NCBI GenBank assembly: GCA_030432235.1
Contig: JAUIHT010000003.1
Span: 496,001-560,000 of the forward strand
Direction: 5' to 3'
DNA from: Verrucomicrobiia bacterium
Lineage (GTDB): Bacteria > Verrucomicrobiota > Verrucomicrobiia > Opitutales > Cerasicoccaceae
Length of the DNA: 64,000 bases
The notes beneath the pieces are model-generated. The model had not been told where the DNA came from. It did not search any database and saw nothing but the letters and a program-made list of their open reading frames with translations. The translations under genes and the position numbers were made by a program. Position 1 is the stretch's first letter. The number at the start of each line of letters is the position of its first letter. Shown piece by piece: positions 8,835-19,895 of the stretch.

Positions 8835-9065
8835 GCTGCTTATCAGGGAATGAGATAAGGGGAATAAGCTTACTCCCGGGTGCCTGCGTTGGCAATGATC
8901 GAATGCCGGTGCTTTTCGCTTGTCAGACGGGGCCGGATTTGTTCTTTTTGTACTCTTTTCCGCTGCCCTCGGGCGGCGTTATTAACCTGCAAATCGGTTA
9001 ACCAAACAACCCAACCATCAACCCCCGGCATGCCTCGCGTATCCCGGGACAACCAACAGTCAAAC

Positions 9066-10724
<1,659 letters not shown>

Positions 10725-10762
10725 GCGGTGCTGCGAAAAGCATCTGCTTTTCGGCCACTTTC

Positions 10763-10796
10763 AAAACCCCGGTTGCGCACGCGACCGGGGTTTTTT
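10763..10796 (+). terminator. Terminator of rpsA
   Basis: CCCCGGT at 10767-10773 pairs with ACCGGGG at 10784-10790, flanked by AAAA on one side and TTTTTT on the other. The A and T tracts make it usable in both directions, so it could also stop transcripts from the convergent vapBC module. Confidence 0.9.
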
Positions 10797-11211
10797 ATAG
10801 CAACACTTCGAAACCTGCTTCGGTGAAATGCCGATCATGCGTCAGGGCCTGTTCGATGCCGAGGTCACGCATTACCATAAAACTGCTGCAGTCGGTAAAG
10901 GAGTAGGCGTGATCGCTGTATTGAGTGAAGTAGGCTTGTGTCTTCCTGAAAAGCTCCCGGTCAATAAAAACAATATTCAATGCCCGGGAATCGTGAACGA
11001 GGGTAAAAAAGCGCCCGGTCAAATGCCCCAGTCCACGCGCTTTCAGCAAAGTTGCCGTTTCGTCCAGGATATAGTCCGTTGTGACGAAACCTACAGGATT
11101 GTTTTTTGAAAAACTCAGACAGCGCTTTGCGTGTTCATGATGGACGTCGCGCGAGTCCAGCACACTGTAGAAGCCGGACGTATCAATGAAAACTCGTGCG
11201 CTAGTATCCAT
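10795..11211 (-). CDS. vapC: PIN-domain toxin of a VapBC module
   Basis: A 138-residue PIN-domain ribonuclease. The acidic metal-binding set is visible: Asp10 (VFIDTSGF), Glu51 (DYILDETATLL), Asp107 (SFTDCSSFMVM) and Asp126 (ALTHDRHF). VapC toxins cleave tRNA or rRNA until bound by their antitoxin. The start codon overlaps the antitoxin reading frame by 11 bp, implying translational coupling. The gene ends inside the shared terminator behind rpsA. Confidence 0.88.
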   Translation of the reverse strand: MDTSARVFIDTSGFYSVLDSRDVHHEHAKRCLSFSKNNPVGFVTTDYILDETATLLKARGLGHLTGRFFTLVHDSRALNIVFIDRELFRKTQAYFTQYSDHAYSFTDCSSFMVMRDLGIEQALTHDRHFTEAGFEVLL

Positions 11212-11446
11212 AAATCAGACGGTCGGCCTCCTCATTTGTGAGCGGCGTAGGCGTCGAGCCGGATTCGGATATTTCCGCCAAACGATAGATGGGATCGTCG
11301 CTTTGAATTTGTGTGGCTCCCCCGTCCGGAGAAAGCTTTCCGACCACTTTGCCGCGATAGGTAAGTTGATAGTGCTCTCCGTGACGCAAACCATCTATGA
11401 CCTCCCGAGACTGCTGGCGTAAATCGAGCATGCTGAGCGTTTTCAT
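11201..11446 (-). CDS. vapB: VapB/Phd-type antitoxin
   Basis: An 81-residue antitoxin. The N-terminus (MKTLSMLDLRQQSREVIDGL...YQLTYRGKVVGKL) has the Phd/YefM-like DNA-binding pattern. The C-terminus (LAEISESGSTPTPLTNEEADRLIYGY) is the flexible acidic part expected to wrap the PIN toxin. It overlaps vapC by 11 bp. A near-perfect 31-bp palindrome 18 bp upstream of the start is a candidate autoregulatory operator. Confidence 0.82.
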   Translation of the reverse strand: MKTLSMLDLRQQSREVIDGLRHGEHYQLTYRGKVVGKLSPDGGATQIQSDDPIYRLAEISESGSTPTPLTNEEADRLIYGY

Positions 11447-11463
11447 ATAACCAACCTAACGAA

Positions 11464-11494
11464 CTTTAACTTCAACTTCAAGTTTAAGTTAAAG
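11464..11494. promoter_or_regulatory. 31-bp palindrome in front of vapB, candidate operator
   Basis: The sequence begins CTTTAACTT and ends AAGTTAAAG. Thirteen of the 15 symmetric base pairs match. It is also a tandem of 6-bp units of the type CTTCAA/GTTAAA. The position immediately upstream of vapB fits a VapBC autoregulation site; no T tract makes it a poor terminator for atpC. Confidence 0.55.
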
Positions 11495-11587
11495 CCTACC
11501 AAAGGAGCCGAATACTTTATGAACTTCGTCCACCCGACGCACACCCGTCGCGATGTGAAGTATCGAGGTTCCAAGGCCGCGCCTTGC

Positions 11588-11995
11588 TTAGTGACGCTTC
11601 TTAATGAGCTGCTGGGCGATGGCGAAGCGGGCGACGGCCTCGAGCTTTTCGATTTCGGCCGGGTCCATCTTTTCGTCGCGGGCCTTGCGCAGGGCTTCCT
11701 CGGCACGCTGCTGAGCCTCGGCGACCTTGCTCAAGTCAATTTCCTTCACGTCGATGGCACCCTCAGTCAGGATGGAGACGGCGTCACCGAGTACACGGGC
11801 GAAGCCCTTGTCCACGGCGAGGAACTCGCGGCCCTCGTGGGTGCCGGCCTGAACCTCGCCCGCCTCGATAACGGTGAGGAGGGGCTGGTGGCCCGGCAGG
11901 ATATCGAGCTCGCCGCCAAGGGTGGGCAGGGTAACGTCCTGCACCTCCTTGGAGTAGGCTTTGCCTTCGGGCGTGACGATTTCGAGGGTCAACAT
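11588..11995 (-). CDS. atpC: ATP synthase F1 epsilon subunit
   Basis: A 135-residue subunit of the F1 central stalk. It has an N-terminal beta-sandwich (MLTLEIVTPEGKAY ... TLPTLGGELDILPGHQPLLT ... FLAVDKGFARVLGDAVSILTEGA) and a C-terminal helical hairpin (DLSKVAEAQQRAEEALRKARDEK). It is the last gene of the atp operon, 25 bp after atpD. Epsilon couples rotation to the c-ring and can inhibit ATP hydrolysis. Confidence 0.95.
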   Translation of the reverse strand: MLTLEIVTPEGKAYSKEVQDVTLPTLGGELDILPGHQPLLTVIEAGEVQAGTHEGREFLAVDKGFARVLGDAVSILTEGAIDVKEIDLSKVAEAQQRAEEALRKARDEKMDPAEIEKLEAVARFAIAQQLIKKRH

Positions 11996-12020
11996 GGGCT
12001 ATGAGAGTTCGGCGAAGCGC

Positions 12021-13480
<1,460 letters not shown>

Positions 13481-13481
13481 G

Positions 13482-14366
13482 TTACGCTGCGTTGGACGCA
13501 GTCGCTGCCGCGATTTCGAGAATTTCCTGGGTGATGGCGGCCTGGCGGGCCTTGTTGTATTCGAGGGTCAGGTCGGAAACGAGGTTCTTGGCGTTGTCGG
13601 TGGCGGACTTCATGGCGACCATACGGGCGCTGTGTTCGCTGGCCTTGGCCCCGAGAATCATCTGGTAGATGGCCTGCTTCAGGTAGAGCATGGGCAGCTC
13701 TTCCATGATGGCTTCCATGCTGGGCTCGAAAAGCATCTCGCGGTCGTCACCGTGGGTGTCGGCCAGGTCAATATTGAGGCGCTTGCGGAACTCCTCGAAG
13801 CTGGCGCGAAAGTCGTTGATGGGCGCGAGCGGCACATGCAGGGGCTCCTGTACCAGCGTGTTGACGAAGGCCGGGTAAAGCACCTCGATGGTGTCCACGG
13901 TGCCGTCGCTATAGGCGTCCGCCATGAACTGAACGATGGGCCGGATTTCGTGGTAGGAGGCCTTGTCGGAGACGGGGAAGTCCGCCAGCAGCTCACGCTT
14001 GGTGCGGCTGATGAACTGTGTGGCTTTGCGGCCGACGGTGACATAGGCCACGTCGCCCTTGAGCTTCATGATCTCCTTGAAGAGGTTGGCGTTGAGCGGT
14101 CCGCACAGACCCTTGTCGGTGGAAACGACCAGTACGCAGCGCTTCTTGACCTCACGCTTTTCGAAAAGCGGGTGCTTGAAGTCGCCCATGCGGCTGGCGA
14201 TGCTGCCGAAAATCTCGCCGAGCAGGATGACGTAGGCGCGCCCGGCCGTGGCCATGTCCTGCGCACGCTTCATCTTGGAAGTCGCGACCAGCTGCATCGC
14301 CCGGGTGATTTGCCCGGTGTTCTTGACCGACTTGATGCGGCCGCGAATCGCTTTTAGATTAGCCAT
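13482..14366 (-). CDS. atpG: ATP synthase F1 gamma subunit
   Basis: The 294-residue central rotor shaft. Family features are the N-terminal MANLKAIRGRIKSVKNTGQITRAMQLVATSKM, a central Rossmann-like part (VVSTDKGLCGPLNANLF) and a C-terminal helix ending SATDNAKNLVSDLTLEYNKARQAAITQEILEIAAATASNA. It connects the alpha3-beta3 head with the c-ring. It is spaced 38 bp from atpA and is in the usual operon order. Confidence 0.96.
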   Translation of the reverse strand: MANLKAIRGRIKSVKNTGQITRAMQLVATSKMKRAQDMATAGRAYVILLGEIFGSIASRMGDFKHPLFEKREVKKRCVLVVSTDKGLCGPLNANLFKEIMKLKGDVAYVTVGRKATQFISRTKRELLADFPVSDKASYHEIRPIVQFMADAYSDGTVDTIEVLYPAFVNTLVQEPLHVPLAPINDFRASFEEFRKRLNIDLADTHGDDREMLFEPSMEAIMEELPMLYLKQAIYQMILGAKASEHSARMVAMKSATDNAKNLVSDLTLEYNKARQAAITQEILEIAAATASNAA

Positions 14367-14404
14367 GGGGGGTTAAAATTACGCCTTCCTGTCTCTCGTC
14401 TCGT

Positions 14405-15949
14405 TTATGCTTTCCAAGAGCGCTTCCACTCTTCGATGGCTTCCTTGATTTCGGCGGTGAGGGTGTCGTCGAGTTTCTTCTGCTCGCGAATCTTATCAAG
14501 GACGTTGCCCTTGGCGGTAACGAAGAACTCCTGCAAAGCGGCGATGCCGGCGGCGACCTTCTTCACTTCGACGTCGGCGAAGAAGCCATTTTCGACCGCC
14601 CAGATGAGGGCGACCTGGACTTCCATCGGCTTGGGAGAAAGCGGGGGCTGCTTGAACAGCTCCACGGTGCGGTCACCCTTGTCGAGGATGGCCTTGGTCT
14701 GAGCGTCGAGGTCGGAGCCGAACTGCGCGAAAGCAGCCAACTCACGGTACTGGGCGAGCTGCCCCTTGAGCTTACCGGCGACCTGCTTGGTGGCCTTGAC
14801 CTGCGCGGCGGAACCGACACGGGAAACGGAGAGACCGACGCTGATGGCCGGGCGAATGCCCTGATTGAAGAGGTCGGTCTCGAGGAAGATCTGCCCGTCG
14901 GTGATGGAGATGACGTTCGTCGGAATGTAGGCAGAGACGTCACCGGCCTGGGTTTCGATGACCGGCAGCGCGGTCAGAGAGCCGTTACCGTTGTCTTCGT
15001 TGAGGCGAGCAGAGCGCTCGAGCAGGCGGCTGTGCAGGTAGAAAACGTCACCGGGATAGGCCTCGCGTCCGGAGGGGCGCTTGAGGATGAGGGAAATCTG
15101 GCGATAGGCCACGGCGTGCTTGGAGAGGTCATCGTAGACGATGAGCGAGTCCATGCCGTTCTGCATGTAGTACTCGCCCATGGCGCAACCGGAGTATGGA
15201 GCGATGTACTGATTGGCCGGGTTGGCCGCAGCGGGGGCGATGACAATCGTGCAGTACTCAAGCGCGCCGGCCTTTTCGAGGGCCTTGACGGTGCGGGCGA
15301 TGTTGGACTGCTTCTGGCCGATGGCCACGTAAATAGAATAGACCGGACGGAAGCCTTCCTCGAAGGTACCGTCGGCGTTCTTGTGCTGGTTGTTGATGTT
15401 CGCCTGGTTGATGATGGTGTCCAGGGCGATGGTGGTCTTACCCGTGGCACGGTCACCGATGATGAGCTCGCGCTGGCCGCGGCCAATCGGAATCATCGAG
15501 TCGATGGCCATGATACCGGTCGCCAGCGGCTGGTCGACCGACTTGCGCGGCAGAATGCCAGGGGCAATCTTTTCGACCGGGTAGCGTTCCTCGGAGTCGA
15601 TCGGGCCCTTGCCGTCGACCGGCTCGCCCAAGGCGCTGACCACGCGGCCCAGCAGACCCTTGCCAACCGGTACGGAGAGCAGGCGACCGGTGGTCTTGGC
15701 CTCGTCGCCTTCCTTCAACTGGCTGACGTCACCGAAGATGACCACGCCGACCTCGTCTTCCTCGAGGTTGAGCGCAACGCCGAAAATCCCGCCAGGGAAT
15801 TCGACCATTTCGCTGTACATGACGCCGGAGAGGCCGTCGAGCTTGGCCACGCCATCGGCGAGCTGCACGATGGTGCCGACATTGCTCTTAACGGTCTTCG
15901 TTTCGAGCTTTTCAATTTCCTTTTGGATGTCTTCGAGAACGGAACTCAT
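14405..15949 (-). CDS. atpA: ATP synthase F1 alpha subunit
   Basis: The 514-residue nucleotide-binding, non-catalytic subunit. Walker A is [15 protein letters not shown] and the signature [25 protein letters not shown] is complete. The segment [70 protein letters not shown] is canonical. The length is normal. It follows atpH in the operon with a 45-bp spacer. Confidence 0.97.
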   Translation of the reverse strand: MSSVLEDIQKEIEKLETKTVKSNVGTIVQLADGVAKLDGLSGVMYSEMVEFPGGIFGVALNLEEDEVGVVIFGDVSQLKEGDEAKTTGRLLSVPVGKGLLGRVVSALGEPVDGKGPIDSEERYPVEKIAPGILPRKSVDQPLATGIMAIDSMIPIGRGQRELIIGDRATGKTTIALDTIINQANINNQHKNADGTFEEGFRPVYSIYVAIGQKQSNIARTVKALEKAGALEYCTIVIAPAAANPANQYIAPYSGCAMGEYYMQNGMDSLIVYDDLSKHAVAYRQISLILKRPSGREAYPGDVFYLHSRLLERSARLNEDNGNGSLTALPVIETQAGDVSAYIPTNVISITDGQIFLETDLFNQGIRPAISVGLSVSRVGSAAQVKATKQVAGKLKGQLAQYRELAAFAQFGSDLDAQTKAILDKGDRTVELFKQPPLSPKPMEVQVALIWAVENGFFADVEVKKVAAGIAALQEFFVTAKGNVLDKIREQKKLDDTLTAEIKEAIEEWKRSWKA

Positions 15950-15994
15950 GGGAAAAAGAGGTAGGGTGTTTTAAACGGGAGCGGGTGGAAGTGA

Positions 15995-16390
15995 TTAAAA
16001 ATTGGGAATGGAGAGGGTGGCCAGGCGAGTAGCGAGGGAATCCTCGTAGACGTCGTCACCGACGCGCACGCGCACACCGGCGATAAGCTCGGGATTGGGC
16101 TTGCCCACAGCCGTGACTTTGCGGCCGGTCAGCTTGGTGAACTCAGCCGCGATGGACTCGAGCGTGGCGGCGGACAGATCCCCGGCGTATTCGACAACGG
16201 CCTGGGTCTGGCGCAGTTCGCGGCGCAACTGGGTCAGGTACTCCTTGAGCAGAGCCTTGAGCTGGCGCGGCGGCTTGGCCTGCAACGCCTCCAGCACACC
16301 GTGGACGCGGTCGGCGCTGACCTGCCGCTCGTTGTCGAGGGACAGCTCCACGAGCCGCTTGGCAAAGTCTTTGATTTCGCGCTGACGCAT
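15995..16390 (-). CDS. atpH: ATP synthase delta subunit, short N-terminal domain
   Basis: A 131-residue subunit of the peripheral stalk. The C-terminal part is complete and typical (ATLESIAAEFTKLTGRKVTAVGKPNPELIAGVRVRVGDDVYEDSLATRLATL). The N-terminal helical domain, which caps the alpha subunits and is about 105 residues in E. coli, is only about 65 residues here. The start at 16390 sits 9 bp after atpF, so no room is left for a longer N-terminus. Either two helices are missing or they are supplied by another subunit. Confidence 0.88.
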   Translation of the reverse strand: MRQREIKDFAKRLVELSLDNERQVSADRVHGVLEALQAKPPRQLKALLKEYLTQLRRELRQTQAVVEYAGDLSAATLESIAAEFTKLTGRKVTAVGKPNPELIAGVRVRVGDDVYEDSLATRLATLSIPNF

Positions 16391-16399
16391 CAGTGGGTG

Positions 16400-16975
16400 T
16401 TAGTTGTTGGCGTAAATTTCTTTGGAGGCGGCTTCGGAGAAGCGGGACTTCTCGTCTTCGGACAGCTCCTTGTCGAGCACCTTGCCGGAGGTCATGACGA
16501 CCAGCTTGGCTACTTCCTGGCGGACTTCGGCGATCATCTGCTTGCGCTCCTGGGCCATGGCTTCGTGCGCCTTGGCGATGATCTGCTCCGCCTTGTGGAC
16601 GGCTTCCTGGGTTTGCTTCTCGACGTAGGCGCTGGCGTTTTCACGCGCGTCCTTGACGATCTTCGAGGCCTCGTCGGAGGCTTCACGGAGCTTTTCGGCG
16701 GCCTGCTTCTCGGTCTCGGCCAGGCGCACCTTCATCTCCTCAGCGAACTGCAGCCCGTCGGAGATCTTCTGCTTGCGCTCATCGAGTGCGCGGATGACCG
16801 GCTTGAAAGCGAACTTCCAAAGGATGACCGCAACGATGATGAAGTTGATGACCTGCGCGATGAAGAAGGGACCATTGATACCGAACTGGCCGGATATCTT
16901 ATCGGCCTTCGCGGCCAGGTCACCCACGATGCCGGCATCCGCGGCTTGTGCGATGATAGGGATGAAGTCGAGCAT
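16400..16975 (-). CDS. atpF: ATP synthase F0 b subunit
   Basis: A 191-residue peripheral stalk subunit. It has one N-terminal membrane segment (GPFFIAQVINFIIVAVILWKFAFKPVI) followed by a long charged coiled coil rich in Glu/Lys/Ala with heptads (AEEMKVRLAETEKQAAEKLREASDEA ...). About 30 residues precede the membrane segment, more than in E. coli. A single b gene is present, so the stalk is presumably a homodimer. It lies 60 bp after atpE. Confidence 0.94.
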   Translation of the reverse strand: MLDFIPIIAQAADAGIVGDLAAKADKISGQFGINGPFFIAQVINFIIVAVILWKFAFKPVIRALDERKQKISDGLQFAEEMKVRLAETEKQAAEKLREASDEASKIVKDARENASAYVEKQTQEAVHKAEQIIAKAHEAMAQERKQMIAEVRQEVAKLVVMTSGKVLDKELSEDEKSRFSEAASKEIYANN

Positions 16976-17035
16976 GAGTCGTAAAAGTAAGGCCGGGCGG
17001 TGCGGGGGTTACCCGCACCGCAGTGGCCAAAATCC

Positions 17036-17311
17036 TTAGTAAAGGAAGAGGGTGTAGAAGGCGACAGCTTCGGCCAGGGCCATACCCAGAATGGACTGGA
17101 CCAGGACTTTACCGGAAGCACCGGGGTTGCGGCCGACGGCTTCGACGGCCTTGGCGCCGGTAAGACCGACACCGATTGCGGCAGCGCCGCAACCGAAGGC
17201 GACGGCGAGGCCCTTGCCGATGTCACCGGTCAGGCCGGCGGCAGCTTCCACACCTTCGGCAGCCAGGCTGACGGCCGAAACGAGGTCGATGGAGGTGATG
17301 ATTTCCAACAT
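17036..17311 (-). CDS. atpE: ATP synthase F0 c subunit
   Basis: A 91-residue rotor-ring protein. Two membrane helices flank the polar loop KAVEAVGRNPGAS. The ion-binding carboxylate is Glu81 (GMALAEAVAFYTLFLY). The residue corresponding to Gln32 of sodium-type rings is Val and the residue after the Glu is Ala rather than Ser, so proton coupling is inferred. Only 10 residues follow Glu81, against about 18 in E. coli. An extra 25-30 residues at the N-terminus (MLEIITSIDLVSAVSLAAEG...) may be a cleaved or periplasmic extension. Confidence 0.93.
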   Translation of the reverse strand: MLEIITSIDLVSAVSLAAEGVEAAAGLTGDIGKGLAVAFGCGAAAIGVGLTGAKAVEAVGRNPGASGKVLVQSILGMALAEAVAFYTLFLY

Positions 17312-17345
17312 GATGTTTGTTTCTTTAGTGTTTTTGGTGTTTCAA

Positions 17346-17385
17346 CCCGGCCGCCCACACTCAAAGGCAAATGGTCCCGGCCGGG
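17346..17385 (-). other. GC-rich hairpin in the atpB-atpE spacer
   Basis: CCCGGCC at 17346-17352 can pair with GGCCGGG at 17379-17385, leaving a 26-base loop. It sits in the 88-bp spacer in front of atpE. A hairpin there could stabilise or separate the atpE message, whose product is needed in about 10 copies; this is inference. Confidence 0.3.
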
Positions 17386-17399
17386 AAATTCGTGAAAGT

Positions 17400-18356
17400 C
17401 TAATGGGCTTCCTCCTCGTGGGCGTGGTCGCCGCCCTCGTGATTACAGATGAGACCGATATAAACGGCCACGAGCAGGGTGAAGACAAAGGCCTGGATGA
17501 GACCGATGAGCACCTCGAGCAGGTAAAAGGGAACCGGCATGACGTAGGCGACCATGCCGTGCATGTTACTCAGCAGGTTCTCGCCGCCGAAGACGTTACC
17601 GAAAAGTCGGAAGGACAACGAGACGGGCCGGAAGAGGATGGAGACGATCTCAATGAAGCCCACCAAGAAAAAGATGAACCCGAGCAGTATGTACATGCCC
17701 TTGTTGATTTCGTCCGGGTTGGCCTTGTTGCCAAAGAGGTCGTGGTAGATGACTTTAATACCGGCATAACGGAAGATGAACCACAGCCAGGCAATAAAGG
17801 AAACCACGGAAAGGGCGAGCGTGTTGGTCAGGCTGGCGTTGCCGGGGCGGAACCAGTAGTTGAGGTGAGCCTCATAGTATTTTCCGTCAAATTCAATGGC
17901 ATGTCCGCCATTCGCCTCAAACTCGGCAACCTCAGAGGCAGGTATGAGATGGTGCTCGTCCGCTTCATACTGACCGAAGGTGCCGACGCCCGGGAGCAGC
18001 CCGCTCCAGTTATTGATCAGAATGTAAGCAAAGAAACCGATGAGTAGCGGGAAGGTTTTATCGATCATCTTCTTGCCCACGATGGGCTCGACGATGCCCT
18101 TGAGGCCTTCGATCATGTGCTCGACGACAGCTTGCCCGTGCGAAGGGACGATGCTGGCCTTGCCCACCATGATGCGGATGACGACGATCAACACCAGCGA
18201 CACCACCCAGGTCGTGACCATGGCGTTGGTTACCGGCAGGCCGAAGACTTCAAAAATTTCGTAGGGGGCGGGGCTGACCGGACCGCCAAAGGATGCCGAA
18301 GCCACGGCCGGGCTTAGGAGTAGAAGAAACAGGGCTATTTTGAGGAGCAATGTCAT
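17400..18356 (-). CDS. atpB: ATP synthase F0 a subunit
   Basis: A 318-residue proton-channel subunit. It starts with a signal-like hydrophobic segment (MTLLLKIALFLLLLSPAVASA), followed by the conserved SHGQAVVEHMIEGL region. The essential arginine lies in PVSLSFRLFGNVFGGENLL, and PFYLLEVLIGLIQAFVFTLLVAVYIG forms the last helix. A periplasmic loop of about 50 residues (GTFGQYEADEHHLIPASEVAEF...) is larger than in E. coli. It is the first gene of the operon; no atpI precedes it. Confidence 0.95.
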   Translation of the reverse strand: MTLLLKIALFLLLLSPAVASASFGGPVSPAPYEIFEVFGLPVTNAMVTTWVVSLVLIVVIRIMVGKASIVPSHGQAVVEHMIEGLKGIVEPIVGKKMIDKTFPLLIGFFAYILINNWSGLLPGVGTFGQYEADEHHLIPASEVAEFEANGGHAIEFDGKYYEAHLNYWFRPGNASLTNTLALSVVSFIAWLWFIFRYAGIKVIYHDLFGNKANPDEINKGMYILLGFIFFLVGFIEIVSILFRPVSLSFRLFGNVFGGENLLSNMHGMVAYVMPVPFYLLEVLIGLIQAFVFTLLVAVYIGLICNHEGGDHAHEEEAH

Positions 18357-18470
18357 AAGCGAATGGGCAGGCCACCCGTAAAAGAGTTAATGGAGTTGAA
18401 GAATCAGACCGGATGCGTCAATCCCGGATTTCCTTTTTCGCGTCCGGCTAGCAAAATTCTCACATCTTCG

Positions 18471-18485
18471 ATTAGCTGAGCTAAT
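18471..18485. promoter_or_regulatory. 15-bp palindrome in the atpB / small-gene divergent region
   Basis: ATTAGCTGAGCTAAT is a perfect 7-bp inverted repeat around one central base. It lies 115 bp upstream of atpB and 50 bp upstream of the ORF at 18535. Position between divergent genes fits an operator. No regulator can be named. Confidence 0.4.
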
Positions 18486-18534
18486 GACTGCGTGCAGGCT
18501 TGCTTTGTGGCAAATCGCCTCCATATTCAAATTC

Positions 18535-18735
18535 ATGGGTGGACCGAAGGATATCACCGAGTCATTGACCCGCTGGCAAGGTGGCCCACCCTCCCCTGCT
18601 CCCGCGCCCAGCGCGGAGGCTTCTCTGTCCCAGCGCCGGCTGCGGATGGATGTTCCCGGCGGTATCATATATACGCTGGTCATCGGTGCGCTTTTGTCGC
18701 AGTTAGTTTTTCTCATCACCTTCGATCTATTTTAA
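18535..18735 (+). CDS. Putative small single-span membrane protein
   Basis: A 66-residue ORF whose C-terminal third is one hydrophobic helix (GGIIYTLVIGALLSQLVFLITFDLF). The N-terminal part is Pro/Ala/Ser-rich and soluble (WQGGPPSPAPAPSAEASL). It ends one base before the ogt start, which favours a real gene translated with ogt. A longer frame from 18484 exists but would overlap the palindrome. No family is recognised. A chance ORF cannot be excluded. Confidence 0.45.
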   Translation: MGGPKDITESLTRWQGGPPSPAPAPSAEASLSQRRLRMDVPGGIIYTLVIGALLSQLVFLITFDLF

Positions 18736-18736
18736 T

Positions 18737-19270
18737 ATGCAAACAATCGCTCTTCACTCCCCCCGCGTCCAGCTCGAGGCGCACCCCGGCGGCACACCCG
18801 CCATCACTTATGGTTTTGCAGAAACACCTTACGGTACAGCTTTCGTTGCTTTTCTCGAGGACAGCCTGTGTTTCCTCGGCTTCGGCGGCGAGGATGAGCA
18901 GGCTACCCTCTTGAATGAGCTCGCTCGCAACTGGCCTGGCGCGCGCCTGACCGAGGCGGAGGCTCCCCTGCCCTGCCCCTGGGACGAGGCGGAGGCGACT
19001 CTGACCGTGCGCGGAACGGAGCTGCAACTGGCTGTCTGGCAGGCGCTTTTGGATATTCCGGCGGGTGAAACCGTTTCCTATGAGGCACTGGCATGGCGGG
19101 TGGGTCGCCCGAGTGCCGTCCGTGCCGTGGCCTCCGCCGTGGGGGCGAATCCGGTGTCATGGCTCATCCCCTGCCACCGCGTCCTGCGCAAAGACGGCTC
19201 TGCCGGTGGCTACCGCTGGGGACTGGCCGTGAAGTCCCGGCTGCTGCAATCGGAACTAAGCAATGCCTAG
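18737..19270 (+). CDS. ogt: Methylated-DNA--protein-cysteine methyltransferase
   Basis: A 177-residue suicide repair protein that takes the methyl group from O6-methylguanine. The active-site motif is PCHRVLRKDGSAGGYRWG, with the acceptor cysteine in PCHR. Upstream is the helix-turn-helix VWQALLDIPAGETVSYEALAWRVGRPSAVRAVASAVGANP. The N-terminal 90 residues form the usual poorly conserved Ada/Ogt lobe. No Ada regulatory domain is present. Confidence 0.92.
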   Translation: MQTIALHSPRVQLEAHPGGTPAITYGFAETPYGTAFVAFLEDSLCFLGFGGEDEQATLLNELARNWPGARLTEAEAPLPCPWDEAEATLTVRGTELQLAVWQALLDIPAGETVSYEALAWRVGRPSAVRAVASAVGANPVSWLIPCHRVLRKDGSAGGYRWGLAVKSRLLQSELSNA

Positions 19271-19283
19271 CGGGCTGGCGCGC

Positions 19284-19895
19284 TTAGCGCCGTTTGCTGA
19301 CTAAAGACTGCCAGTCGTCCATCAGGTCCTGGAAGAAGCTGCGTTCCTCGAAGGGCCAAGGCTCGTCGGTGATTTCCCAGTCGGGGTGCTCCGTGAGAAT
19401 TTCGCGGGTCCATTCAAAGTACTCCTCGTGATCGGTACGAAAGAAAAAACGTGCCTCGGGCGTGGCATGCTGTGCCAGGTCAGCGAGGAACCCGGGTTGC
19501 ACCATGCGATTCTTATGGTGGCGCTTTTTTGGCCAGGGATCGGGAAAGAGCATGAAGATTTTTTCCAGGCGCACAGGTTCCGGCAGCGCCTCGAGCAGCT
19601 CGCGGGCTTCAGCCTTGAGGAAACGCAGATGCGCCAAGCCGCGTTTTTCGGCCTTGGCAGAGGCCTTGGCAATACGCTTTGTCACCAGATCGACGCCCAG
19701 GCAGGTTTCCTGAGGATAGGCTTGTGCGTAGCCCGTCAGGTAGTGCCCGTGGCCGCAACCCAGCTCCAACGTGATGGCGATGGGCTCCGGAAACAGCTTT
19801 GCGCAGGTTTCACGCAGGGCGGCTTGGCGTTCTTGGATGTGCCGCAGGTAATCAGGCAGGCTGGGTGGTGGCGTCTCGGGATTGGGCGCTGTCAT
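19284..19895 (-). CDS. trmB: tRNA (guanine-N7)-methyltransferase
   Basis: A 203-residue SAM-dependent enzyme that makes m7G46 in tRNA. Motifs are SAM loop LELGCGHGHYLTGYA, GVDLVTKRIAKA and the catalytic/tRNA motif IFMLFPDPWPKKRHHKNRMVQPGFL. The C-terminal part includes RTDHEEYFEW. The start at 19895 (MTAPNPETP) overlaps the end of the upstream kinase gene by 44 bp. An alternative ATG at 19904 adds three residues. Confidence 0.92.
   Translation of the reverse strand: MTAPNPETPPPSLPDYLRHIQERQAALRETCAKLFPEPIAITLELGCGHGHYLTGYAQAYPQETCLGVDLVTKRIAKASAKAEKRGLAHLRFLKAEARELLEALPEPVRLEKIFMLFPDPWPKKRHHKNRMVQPGFLADLAQHATPEARFFFRTDHEEYFEWTREILTEHPDWEITDEPWPFEERSFFQDLMDDWQSLVSKRR

Noticed and set aside
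11443-11706. 87-codon reverse ORF after atpC
   Set aside because: Reads through the hexad palindrome and the atpC end; low-complexity LKLKLK product without support.
17036-17311. Sodium-type c-ring
   Set aside because: Val at the Gln32 position and Ala after the key Glu do not fit the sodium-binding signature.
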